A DNA stretch of 25,991 bases from an uncultured Butyrivibrio sp. (GTDB taxonomy: Bacteria; Bacillota; Clostridia; Lachnospirales; Lachnospiraceae), in contig NZ_CAMVPU010000050.1 of the NCBI RefSeq assembly GCF_947169445.1, forward strand, positions 1 to 25,991, in the 5' to 3' direction. A program made the translations under genes and the position numbers. Shown here one piece after another: positions 1 through 7,351 of the stretch; position 1 is the first letter of the stretch; the number at the start of each line of letters is the position of its first letter. The notes beneath the pieces were generated by a model. It had not been told where the DNA came from, did no database searches, and saw only the letters and a program-made list of their open reading frames with translations.

Positions 1-37
1 TAATCCGTGGGCTAATAAAATGGTTCCAATATGCAAA

Positions 38-105
38 CCCTCAAACCAGACCCTCGAACCACCCCCTCAAACTAGACCTTCAAAACGCTTGGCAAACCCT
101 CAAAA
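38..105. repeat. 13-bp tandem repeats (CCCTCAAACYAGA)
   Basis: Four head-to-tail units start at 38, 51, 64 and 77, exactly 13 bp apart. They share the core CCCTCAAAC; the second unit has G for A and the fourth has CCTTCAAAA. A fifth core, CCCTCAAAA, follows at 97 after a 7-bp insertion, and the 12-mer CAAACCCTCAAA occurs at 34 and 93. Before them, 15-25 reads ATAAAATGGTT, identical to part of the degenerate origin iterons near 22253. No gene covers this stretch. It may be an operator array or part of another replication or partition site cut by the window edge. The repetition is directly visible; the function is unknown. Confidence 0.6.
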
Positions 106-112
106 AGTTTGA

Positions 113-121
113 TTATCCACT
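113..121 (+). promoter_or_regulatory. DnaA-box-like 9-mer
   Basis: TTATCCACT matches the DnaA box TTATCCACA at 8 of 9 positions and directly follows the 13-bp repeats, ahead of an AT-rich stretch. A single near-match can occur by chance, so this is a weak call. Confidence 0.25.
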
Positions 122-180
122 TTATTTTACATAGTCATAAAAAAGCTTACACCTTTGACGTTCTCGTTTTCTCAACTCTA

Positions 181-2013
181 TCAGATCAAGCGGTATTCTA
201 CTCTAAATTTATCAATTTTATTACGTATAAATGAGACTTTGTCTACTCTATAGCAAAATTCATATATGCATTCTATTTTTATGAGTTCGCTTATATACTT
301 TGATTTTCTATAGCCTCTGTTTTGCATCGCATTATTCCAAGCAATATTATATAACTCACTCGCTATATTTGATGCCCGGCTTCTTTTCAAGGATTCTTTT
401 ATTATTCTTGCTGATATATCATTTGATTTAGCGTATTGTCCCTCATTTCCAAGTTCATTCGTATACCATGACATAATAAGCTCATATAAGGAATATTTTA
501 AATTAGATATTTTCCCTTTATTAACAGCCTCACATAATGTAATCATAAGATTAACTGCCCTTTTTCCTTCTTCTGCTCCACTGCCTCTACAAGCAATATT
601 ATATAGGCATTGTAATTCACTATTTGTAAGATATCCCGATAGTTCCTTTATATTATTTATATCTATTCCTGTAAACATCAATGCCTTATTTATATTTGCA
701 ACAAATCTTCCTGCACTTATCTTTCCTTCCCGTAATTTCATTAAATTGATAACACGTGCTAGTTCCTGTTGATTTGAACTATTATAATCTATGGTATCCT
801 GTATTGTATTTAATAAACCAATAGCATATAAACTTTTTTTATTCAATGCATCCAAATATTCATTATATTTTTGAATCATAGCAAAATCATTTGTTTGAAT
901 ATCCGTCCTGCAATAATCTCCATTAACCCCAAGTTTTTGCATAAGTCCTTTAAATACAATCTGTTGCGGGTTGTTTTGTCCGTTTTCTATTCTTTCTACT
1001 GTCTTTGGAGTACAAATGTCTGTAGCCAGATCCTTCTTGGTGATTCCTAGCATTTCTCTTCTGCCCTTGATTACCTCACCAACACTTACGACAAAAACAT
1101 TTTTATATATATAACAATTATTATCAATGTTCCAGTTTACTCCAAAATTATTATATGTTTCTTTTAGGATAGTAAGCCATTCTTTTGATCTGTCATCTAG
1201 CCAATTTATTTTTGCCTTTATTTCCAGTAACTCTATTGCTCCATATAGCCGATAATTTCTTCTTAATAATTCTATTGCTTTATCTATATACTTTAAAATA
1301 GTATTCATCTTAGCTTTGTTATCAAGGATTTTTGTATTATTGTACAAATTGTATATTTTTACTATAACTATAGGATATATCCTGCATTTTGTAATATCAG
1401 GGAAAAAAGACTTTTCAATGATTTTCAAAATACTATATAATGTCTCCTCGGCTATATCTAAAGCAATTTTTCCCGCTTCAAAAGATGCCCATACCCATAA
1501 TGTAATAAGAAAATATTCATCTGCTGAAAGGTAGTATTCATCCAGATTTTTTATATCAATTCCAGGCATGGTGGCGTCAATGGCACATTTATATATTTCA
1601 GATACTTCTTCAAATAAACAATGCTGCTGCATTAGTATTCTAGCTTTCATATCCAGCAAAAACTGGTATTCTATTTTTTGAGATTCATCGCTGCTTTTAA
1701 GTAAAAAATCGAGTAGCGCCATAGCAATATCTGGCTGCTCATTTTCTACAGCTTCAATAAGCTCATTTCTCTTTTTATATCTATTATATTCTTCACTACT
1801 TACATAATCTGAGTAATCTTCTGCAGATACTCCTAATCTATCCATAATTCTATTACGCATTAGATAATCCGGAAGTCTCTCACCAGATTCAATATAATGC
1901 ATCATAGTAGATGAATAAAGACCGTACCCAAGTTTCTCAAGCGACACTCTCCTATGTTTCCTTACAGAAAGTAACAAATTATGAAAACCTATATCATCTT
2001 TTATAATTCTCAT
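181..2013 (-). CDS. Dual helix-turn-helix regulator with TPR-like helical body
   Basis: A 610-residue cytoplasmic regulator, probably transcriptional. Residues about 9-62 look like an XRE-type helix-turn-helix (ESGERLPDYLMRNRIMDRLGV). A second, clearer XRE domain lies at about 308-363 (GITKKDLATDICTPKTVERI, then ENG). The segments after each domain are long runs of amphipathic helices resembling the TPR arrays of RRNPP-type regulators (Rgg, PlcR, PrgX), which sense peptides, but here the HTH-TPR unit is present twice in one chain. The start is set by AGGGAGT 9 bases upstream. It is transcribed alone. Codon use is much more AT-rich (many ATA, TTA, AAT) than in the transfer genes, suggesting separate acquisition. 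Peptide sensing and any role in transfer control are inference; no pheromone gene was recognised nearby. Confidence 0.8.
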   Translation of the reverse strand: MRIIKDDIGFHNLLLSVRKHRRVSLEKLGYGLYSSTMMHYIESGERLPDYLMRNRIMDRLGVSAEDYSDYVSSEEYNRYKKRNELIEAVENEQPDIAMALLDFLLKSSDESQKIEYQFLLDMKARILMQQHCLFEEVSEIYKCAIDATMPGIDIKNLDEYYLSADEYFLITLWVWASFEAGKIALDIAEETLYSILKIIEKSFFPDITKCRIYPIVIVKIYNLYNNTKILDNKAKMNTILKYIDKAIELLRRNYRLYGAIELLEIKAKINWLDDRSKEWLTILKETYNNFGVNWNIDNNCYIYKNVFVVSVGEVIKGRREMLGITKKDLATDICTPKTVERIENGQNNPQQIVFKGLMQKLGVNGDYCRTDIQTNDFAMIQKYNEYLDALNKKSLYAIGLLNTIQDTIDYNSSNQQELARVINLMKLREGKISAGRFVANINKALMFTGIDINNIKELSGYLTNSELQCLYNIACRGSGAEEGKRAVNLMITLCEAVNKGKISNLKYSLYELIMSWYTNELGNEGQYAKSNDISARIIKESLKRSRASNIASELYNIAWNNAMQNRGYRKSKYISELIKIECIYEFCYRVDKVSFIRNKIDKFRVEYRLI

Positions 2014-2059
2014 ATTGTTTTAACTCCCTCAAATTTCATATAAATTCCAAGCCGTTATT

Positions 2060-2088
2060 ATAATAAGATATTATCCTTAAATAGTTAA
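2060..2088 (-). promoter_or_regulatory. Candidate promoter of the dual-HTH regulator
   Basis: On the minus strand TTAACT (2083-2088) and TATTAT (2060-2065) are separated by exactly 17 bases, about 50 bases before the start codon at 2013. The match to sigma-A consensus is moderate and the region is AT-rich. Confidence 0.4.
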
Positions 2089-2362
2089 GACCTTATTATA
2101 TTCATAGAAATCATACTCTTTTTACCTATCATACTAATAATTTGGGTCAAAGCTGCGTTCTATATTCATATGAGAAAGTATATGGGTAGGATTAATATTA
2201 TTCGGATTGAAATTTCCTGTCTCTTTATGTTTGAATTCTCAGAGTCCGTTTAAACTTTTCTTTATTGCAATAAGTCAATATATTGCATAAGAGGATTATC
2301 ACAATAGCTAATATTTCGGAACATAACCAGACAGCTGCAAATCGCAACAATCAAAACAGTGG
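2089..2362. other. Intergenic stretch without a gene
   Basis: Between the dual-HTH regulator and the broken gene I see no supported coding sequence. The only structure noted is the 12-bp palindrome TTATTGCAATAA at 2262-2273, followed by a related TATATTGCATAA, which could be an operator. Confidence 0.4.
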
Positions 2363-3200
2363 TTATTTTTTCTTGCGTTTTGATCGTTTTGAGGCCGGCG
2401 TTAAAGCCCTCAAGGCATCATTATCAACCATGAAAGTCTCATAGATTTTGCTGACATCAACGTAGCTACGAAGCCGTGCCCCTCGAAGCAGTTTATAGTA
2501 TTTCTCTTCGTTGCCCTTGTCCTTAGCATATTGTATCAGGTGTATAAGCAGTTCCGTTTTGTCGCGATTGCTTTTTTTTTAGTCCACGCTCCGCTATTTC
2601 AGCAGCTTTGTCAGGATTAGAATCTTTGTAAAAACTAATCAGCTCTAGATAGAGCTCTGGCTCACTTCCCAGTTGGTTTTCCATTAGTTTATAATACTTC
2701 TCCGGTTGTCCCTGCTCTTTATATATTTTGGCGCCTTCGATGGCGATGTAGGCAGGACCTGCATTAATCAGGATGTCAGCACATTCAAGTTTTTCCTTTT
2801 TAGTAGTGCACATGGCATGGATAAGATCTTCTAAAGGTTCATCAACACTATAATCGGAATAGTAATGATTCCGGATGACGTCTTTGATAATCTTTTTGCG
2901 AAGTTCCCATGGCTCTTTTCCTAGTTCTCCGTTGCTTATCATCTTCTCACAGATTTCATAAACATTGGTAATTTCAATCTGATCATCAATGTAAGGCTCA
3001 TTCATAAGAGACCTGATTTCAGATAGTATCTGGGTCCAAGCTTCTTGGAGTTGGGAAGCATTTTCAGCAGCTTTCGTGTCGTTTTTCTTCTTTTCCAGCC
3101 TAAGCAATTCTGAAAGATATGATATGACCATTGATTTTTCTTGAGTACTTAAGGTTTCATAGAGCTTGTATATTTCTAAAATATTTAAGTTCAGTCCCAT
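2363..3200 (-). pseudogene. Unknown helical-repeat protein, frameshifted at an A9 run
   Basis: The start is the ATG at 3200, preceded by AGGGGG (3208-3213); an in-frame extension further upstream would run into the palindromic region and is unlikely. The uninterrupted frame ends at 2523 after about 225 residues, in a short tail following GLKKK. The coding strand has nine A's at about 2572-2580. Removing one A continues the frame for about 70 codons to a stop at 2363, giving about 278 residues in all. The restored part (ELLIHLIQYAKDKGNEEKYY) resembles the upstream segment with EQGQPEKYYKLMENQ, as expected of a helical repeat continuing across the break. The family is not certain; the layout recalls C-terminal helical regions of SWIM-finger-associated proteins, without a zinc-binding part. 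Either a real mutation, slippage at the A run, or a homopolymer sequencing error. Confidence 0.65.
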
Positions 3201-3309
3201 CGTAAATCCCCCTAAAATCAATTTATAATAACATGCATTAAAGTAGCAACCACTCATCCTCAAACATGCGGAGCCGCTGCAGCTACGGGGCTTCCGGATA
3301 CGGTAGTTT

Positions 3310-3452
3310 GTTTGCTGTTCAAACCGCCTAAGCGGTTTAGCAAACTTTTTGGCAAGCAGGGCATGTGTGTACACACATGCGAATTTTGCTTGTTAGGGAG
3401 CCCCCTAATACCCCATTCAGATTTTTTAAATCTGAAGCAACGCCCTACGGGC
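3310..3452. other. Candidate origin of transfer (oriT)
   Basis: Five inverted repeats follow one another. GTTTGCT/AGCAAAC (3310-3316, 3339-3345) encloses AAACCGC/GCGGTTT. CAAGCA/TGCTTG (3353-3358, 3387-3392) encloses a perfect 20-bp palindrome of GCATGTGTGT with its complement (3361-3380). TTAGGG/CCCTAA spans 3393-3408. TTCAGATTT/AAATCTGAA spans 3416-3436. GCCC/GGGC spans 3442-3452. The last two resemble known oriTs in which an inverted repeat is followed closely by the nick region: AAGCAACGCCCTACGGGC here against the staphylococcal pSK41-type AAGTGCGCCCTTACGGG. The site lies just downstream of the relaxase gene. By analogy the nick would fall near 3447-3448. The repeats are seen; the function is inferred. 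Confidence 0.55.
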
Positions 3453-3472
3453 TAAAAACAAAAACATTTCAT

Positions 3473-4945
3473 TTAATGACTGTGCTCAGGATCATCTTTT
3501 TCTAAGAAATCATGAGTACCATCGTGGTCTCTGTCTAAGATTATATCAATATTTTTCTTTGCGATGGCAAGTTCTGTATAATCTTTTTTGGTCTTCTGAT
3601 AATCCTTATACATTTCTGATTTTTCTTCTTTAAGTGCGGCGTATTCAGCTTTCAGTTCTTTGATAGTTGGAACCTTGCTGCCTTCGTATTTTTTGAAATG
3701 TTTACGAGCTTCTTCATGGTCACGGATATCATTTGCAAGCTTTTCTTTGAGCTTTTTACTATATCCGGACTTCTTATACTTTTGGTAAGATTCGTTGGTT
3801 TTTATGTAGGTAATAATGGCTCCCTGAAGGGTCCTTATCTCTTCCATTTGTGTATCCAGTTCTCGTATTTTTAGTCGGAGAGACTCATATTTTTCATGCA
3901 GAGAGTTATGCGAAGCCTTTAATTCTTTATAAGAACTTATCCCCAAATCATTCAGGTAGCTTAACGTCTTAGCCGTCTGTTTAAGATTAAATTGTTTAGC
4001 CCATCGCTCATACCCAGTACCCTTTCCTTCGCTGATTATCTTTTGCAAATCAATCAAAAGAGATATCTTGTCCTCATTCAAAAGTTTATCTGAATTAAGA
4101 ACTTTTACTCTCCGACCTCCCAGTTCCTCATACTCCATTCCAAGAGTTTTCTTATGAGCAGTCTTGTCTCCTGCAATCCTTTTTTCAAGATCTTCTTTAG
4201 AATAACCTTCACCAAGAGACTTTAATCTCGAAAACTGCTTTTGCCCCTCACCTCGGAGTTTTATATGCTTTCCGGAAGTATCAACTTCGATATTGTAGCG
4301 GTCTCTTAAAAGCTTCATCAATTCATCAAAAGACTTAGGTTTAGCCTGCAACGCATCATCAATTGCAACTCTCAGATAGTCTCTGTTACTCGGCTTTTTC
4401 TGGTTTCCAAGCCATTTCCCATAGTTATGATTTCCCAGCTTAGGATTCTTGATTACAGAAAGATCATTCTCTAAACAAATGATGTCATTTACTTTTCTTA
4501 CTGCCCTTCCGGAACCTAAAAAGTCTCTGAATTTTCTTGAAGAATCTACAGTAACAGAATTGTAAATGATGTGATTATGGATATGTTTTTTATCGACGTG
4601 AGTTGCAACAATAAACTGATGCTTACCTTTTGTGATTCTCATAGCGAGCTCATATCCGAGTTTATTTGCAGTATCCGGATCTATTTCCCCAGGAGCGAAA
4701 GATTGCCTGATCTGATAGGCTATAACATCATTTTTTCTTTGAAAAAAACTATGATTTCTATCGTACATTTGCCTGGTAAAAACAAATTCCTCAGTTACAG
4801 TCTCAGGATCACACATATATGAGCTTAAGTATTTTTTATCATCAGTTTTATCCGGATTTTCAACATAATCAGTGGTAATACCCAACGCTGACTGAAGGGA
4901 CATCCCCGCTTTAGCATGTATCGACATAATTCTTGTAGTCGCCAT
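3473..4945 (-). CDS. Relaxase (MobP/VirD2-like mobilization nuclease)
   Basis: A 490-residue relaxase that would nick oriT, become covalently attached to the 5' end and pilot the strand into the recipient. The three-histidine metal site HVDKKHIHNH lies at about residues 118-127, with a conserved N-terminal start (ATTRIMSIHAKAG). This is the PF03432 relaxase fold. The C-terminal half (about 340-480) is lysine- and glutamate-rich, probably coiled coil, and ends in a histidine-rich tail. The start at 4945 is preferred over an upstream in-frame codon because GGAGG sits 5 bases before it and the N-terminus matches relaxases. That ribosome-binding site and ATG lie inside a perfect hairpin (4941-4965). 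It follows mobC and is the last intact gene before the candidate oriT. Confidence 0.93.
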   Translation of the reverse strand: MATTRIMSIHAKAGMSLQSALGITTDYVENPDKTDDKKYLSSYMCDPETVTEEFVFTRQMYDRNHSFFQRKNDVIAYQIRQSFAPGEIDPDTANKLGYELAMRITKGKHQFIVATHVDKKHIHNHIIYNSVTVDSSRKFRDFLGSGRAVRKVNDIICLENDLSVIKNPKLGNHNYGKWLGNQKKPSNRDYLRVAIDDALQAKPKSFDELMKLLRDRYNIEVDTSGKHIKLRGEGQKQFSRLKSLGEGYSKEDLEKRIAGDKTAHKKTLGMEYEELGGRRVKVLNSDKLLNEDKISLLIDLQKIISEGKGTGYERWAKQFNLKQTAKTLSYLNDLGISSYKELKASHNSLHEKYESLRLKIRELDTQMEEIRTLQGAIITYIKTNESYQKYKKSGYSKKLKEKLANDIRDHEEARKHFKKYEGSKVPTIKELKAEYAALKEEKSEMYKDYQKTKKDYTELAIAKKNIDIILDRDHDGTHDFLEKDDPEHSH

Positions 4946-4965
4946 TTTTTCCTCCAAAAAATGGC
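4941..4965 (-). promoter_or_regulatory. Hairpin enclosing the relaxase ribosome-binding site and start codon
   Basis: In the mRNA, GCCAUUUUUU pairs perfectly over 10 bp with AAAAAAUGGC. The five-base loop is exactly the Shine-Dalgarno GGAGG, and the AUG of the relaxase is in the 3' arm. The first three bases (GCC) are shared with the 3' arm of the terminator-like hairpin at 4963-4982, so the two structures compete. Confidence 0.6.
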
Positions 4966-4982
4966 AGGCAAAAATGCCCGCC
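4963..4982 (-). terminator. Terminator-like hairpin between mobC and relaxase
   Basis: On the minus strand, immediately after the mobC stop codon, GGCGGGC pairs with GCCTGCC (one G-U pair) around the loop ATTTTT, and is followed by ATTTTTTGG. A GC-rich stem plus a U run has the form of an intrinsic terminator. The U run also forms the 5' arm of the next hairpin, suggesting conditional termination. Confidence 0.55.
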
Positions 4983-4983
4983 A

Positions 4984-5334
4984 TCATACTTTTGTTATCA
5001 TATTTATCTGTTGCAATAACTCTCGCATCGCTCCCCATAGGTCCTTATAATTCTTTTGCATTTCTTCAACATCATCTTTATAAATGCTGCCTGTTTCATT
5101 AGCATGTTTTGCAATCTGATTAAGGTTATTTGATGAATATCTTAGAAGTCTTACAGTTTCAATGACCTCTTTAAGCTCGACATTTATAACATATCCATCA
5201 ATAGCCATCTTCCTAAGATAAGCACTTAAGTTTCCAATTTTTGCCGCTTCTGCTCGCTCTTTTATCTGAGAATATTCTTCTTCAGTAAGCATAAGATGGA
5301 CCTGATGAGGCCTATAGCGATTTGCCTTTTTCAT
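4984..5334 (-). CDS. mobC: MobC-like relaxosome accessory protein
   Basis: A 116-residue DNA-binding protein of the MobC family (PF05713), which helps the relaxase open and nick oriT. The N-terminal part (about 10-50, RPHQVHLMLTEEEYSQIKER then LSAYLRKMAI) has the ribbon-helix-helix form. The C-terminal part has the family's helical signature LRYSSNNLNQIAKHAN at about residues 65-80. Length is normal. Its start codon directly abuts the stop of the upstream 228-aa gene, indicating coupled translation, and the relaxase follows after a 38-base spacer holding two overlapping hairpins. MobC proteins often repress their own operon, so it is a reasonable candidate to act at those hairpins or the oriT repeats, but this is not shown by the sequence. 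Confidence 0.88.
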   Translation of the reverse strand: MKKANRYRPHQVHLMLTEEEYSQIKERAEAAKIGNLSAYLRKMAIDGYVINVELKEVIETVRLLRYSSNNLNQIAKHANETGSIYKDDVEEMQKNYKDLWGAMRELLQQINMITKV

Positions 5335-6021
5335 TTACTCCCTCTCCAACAATTCCAGATCATCGTCGAAATCCAGCTCATCCAAATCCATAAGATCCAG
5401 CTCCTTATTAAGCTCCGAACCATCCATGTTTTCTGAAATATCGAGCCTGATCTCCAGCGCTTCATAAACAGGTATTTTTTCCTCAGTGACAAGAGAATCA
5501 GTACTTATTTCAATGCTATATCCCTTTTCCCTAAGCTCTCCATAAGAATCAAAACCAGCCTGATCTGCCTTAATTTCCAAGTAATCTCTCACAGGCATAT
5601 GCCCCATATTTGTCGGAACATAAAGATTATATCCGTCATCTATTAGCTGATCCACCTGCTTAGGAGAAAGCTCCCTTCCCTTCTCACCGAGAACCTCTGA
5701 AACATCCCTGTTGTCCTGAACTTTTTTTGTTTCTATAGCTGTTTCATCTGAAGTACGCTCTTCTGTAAGCTCTGAAAGCTCATATTCTAGTTCCCATTTT
5801 TCACCTAAAAGCTTGTTAATCACACCATTATGTCTATGCGTTTCCTCAGAGATTAGGTCTGTCGCATGCTCCATTTCTTCAAAAGTTTCCCCTGGCTCTA
5901 TGCTGCTATAAATCTTCTCACTATATGCATCTTCTTTTGCAATCTGCTCATCCAGCTCCTTAAGCTGCTCTTTTATCTCATTTACTCTGTCAGAACGCTC
6001 TGTAAAATCTTTAAAAGTCAT
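5335..6021 (-). CDS. Unknown coiled-coil protein with acidic C-terminal tail
   Basis: A 228-residue hypothetical protein. Residues about 5-95 are rich in E, K, L and Q with heptad spacing (VNEIKEQLKELDEQIAKED; LLGEKWELEYELSELTEE), consistent with a coiled coil. Residues about 115-170 form a compact domain (SPKQVDQLIDDGYNLYVP; DSYGELREKGYSIEI) similar in style to small domains attached to other mobile-element proteins, but I cannot name it. The last 23 residues are strongly acidic and closely match the tail of the next upstream protein (6035-7192). There is no signal peptide or membrane segment. GAGGTGG precedes the start. It sits between the JAB protein and mobC, so a role around the relaxosome or in the recipient is plausible but unproven. 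Confidence 0.75.
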   Translation of the reverse strand: MTFKDFTERSDRVNEIKEQLKELDEQIAKEDAYSEKIYSSIEPGETFEEMEHATDLISEETHRHNGVINKLLGEKWELEYELSELTEERTSDETAIETKKVQDNRDVSEVLGEKGRELSPKQVDQLIDDGYNLYVPTNMGHMPVRDYLEIKADQAGFDSYGELREKGYSIEISTDSLVTEEKIPVYEALEIRLDISENMDGSELNKELDLMDLDELDFDDDLELLERE

Positions 6022-6034
6022 TTACACCACCTCA

Positions 6035-7192
6035 TCAGTCTCTCTCCAGCGCATCCATGTCATCAAACTCCGGATCCTCGATATCAAGTGTATCTATCTC
6101 TTTCATTGGCTCCTCTGTCAGCATCTTTTCTGTTTCCTTCATGTTTTCAATCTCATCGTTGCCGGTGGGAAAACTGTAATGCTTTGCGCCATTAACTCTG
6201 GATTTATGGATGTTCCGTGATGGCTTAGCGCTGACTACTGTATCTCTTGCATCGGCTCCGTCCACAAGGTCAGGAGCATCAGCTCCAAGCTCTGTATCTC
6301 CATATGCCAGGTCCTCAGGCTCATGAAGACTAAGCACTGTTTTCTGCATATCTCCATATAGGACCTGAGATGCCTTCTCTACGCTCTTTTCATTTGTTTT
6401 TTCCAAAATATCTCTTCCCATAACCATCTCCTTCTGCTCAAATCTGTGAAATCTAAGTCCCTTGTCCGGTCTGTTCGCAATATAGACATCAAGTTTCTGC
6501 TGTGCCCACTCATCCAGAGCTGCTGCATTTTTTCCCTTGGCAATATGCCCCTTAAATTCCTCTCTGTGAGCGCTGATATAGCCATTTATGATATGCACGT
6601 CCGTACCCTTGCTCCTGGCATAGTCCATGACATTAACGTAGCTTCCCGCATCGTATTTTCCAGCTTCCTGCGCAAGTCTCTCAGTAGGTGCTATATCGCG
6701 GGGAATCAGGGCATAATTCCTCTGCACCTCGAACATCCCCTTATGATGCTCTCTCATGCTGTAAAAATCCTTGTTTCCGCCTCCTACTATGATATGGTCC
6801 TTTACAGGGATATTCATAAGATTTCCAGCTTCTATGAGGTTCGCTGTGACCATCAGATCTGCCCTGCTGGGTAGGACCACTCCGTCCGGATGATTGTGGA
6901 ACATCATAATACTGTGGGCATTGGACAAAATAGCGCTTTTAAAGACGTTCTGCATTGGCACAGAGGTTTTGTTAAGGTCCCCAACGCTTACAATATTGAA
7001 ATTGAGCGGTCTTCCAGTGGTATCCAGGTTGACTACAGCACAGTATTCGCGGTCCATCTCTGATAATGCCCTTCGCACAACTTCCATAGCCCGAGCAGGC
7101 GTATCTATCGGTGTTCTGCTAAAAAGAGGCACTTCATCCACAAGCTTTATCCTTACATCGACTTTTCTCAGCTCATATACCCCGTCTGTCAT
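6035..7192 (-). CDS. JAB/RadC-like metalloprotease-fold protein with acidic tail
   Basis: A 385-residue protein whose first 150 residues match the RadC/JAB (MPN+) fold. The JAMM-type metal motif is HNHPDGVVLPSRAD at about residues 98-111, followed by the RadC-like VKDHIIVGGG. Residues about 165-260 form a second domain (AGKYDAGSYVNVMDYARSKG, then DVHIINGYISAHREEF) resembling domains appended to JAB proteins in Firmicutes elements; I do not assign it. The remainder is low complexity and ends in an acidic tail (EFDDMDALERD) shared with the next gene. RadC-like proteins on mobile DNA are often called antirestriction or repair factors, but the activity is not established. The start has GGAGGTGG upstream and overlaps the end of the 51-aa gene. 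Confidence 0.85.
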   Translation of the reverse strand: MTDGVYELRKVDVRIKLVDEVPLFSRTPIDTPARAMEVVRRALSEMDREYCAVVNLDTTGRPLNFNIVSVGDLNKTSVPMQNVFKSAILSNAHSIMMFHNHPDGVVLPSRADLMVTANLIEAGNLMNIPVKDHIIVGGGNKDFYSMREHHKGMFEVQRNYALIPRDIAPTERLAQEAGKYDAGSYVNVMDYARSKGTDVHIINGYISAHREEFKGHIAKGKNAAALDEWAQQKLDVYIANRPDKGLRFHRFEQKEMVMGRDILEKTNEKSVEKASQVLYGDMQKTVLSLHEPEDLAYGDTELGADAPDLVDGADARDTVVSAKPSRNIHKSRVNGAKHYSFPTGNDEIENMKETEKMLTEEPMKEIDTLDIEDPEFDDMDALERD

Positions 7193-7328
7193 GGAAAAGC
7201 CCCACCTCCTTCTTCTTCACTTGCTCGATCTCTATGGAGACCATGGTTCCATCTCCCGCCATGGCTATGGCTTTCTTGATCATGTCAATCTGCTCCCGGT
7301 CCTTTTTCCTGTCGATTTCTTTCTTCAT
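7173..7328 (-). CDS. Small charged protein (51 aa)
   Basis: An ATG at 7328 preceded by AGGGGG opens a 51-codon frame starting MKKEIDRKKDREQIDMIKKA and ending KKKEVGLFHDRRGI. It overlaps the start of the JAB gene by 20 bases and contains that gene's GGAGGTGG ribosome-binding site, a sign of translational coupling. It is rich in K, R, E and D, with a predicted helix followed by a beta-like stretch (TMVSIEIEQV). No family recognised. It could be a real small protein or a leader frame that feeds ribosomes to the JAB gene. Confidence 0.6.
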   Translation of the reverse strand: MKKEIDRKKDREQIDMIKKAIAMAGDGTMVSIEIEQVKKKEVGLFHDRRGI

Positions 7329-7351
7329 GTATACCCCCTGCAATCAGTCTG

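Noticed and set aside
3310..3350. First inverted repeat as a plain plus-strand terminator (stem then TTTTT)
   Set aside because: No plus-strand gene ends there; it fits better as one of a series of inverted repeats of an oriT, though a terminator role is not excluded.
3201..3374. N-terminal extension of the frameshifted gene
   Set aside because: It would translate the palindromic candidate oriT region, and the ATG at 3200 has an excellent AGGGGG site.
4946..5038. Longer relaxase start overlapping mobC
   Set aside because: The relaxase N-terminus begins at the ATG with GGAGG upstream; the extension has no family similarity and runs through the hairpins.
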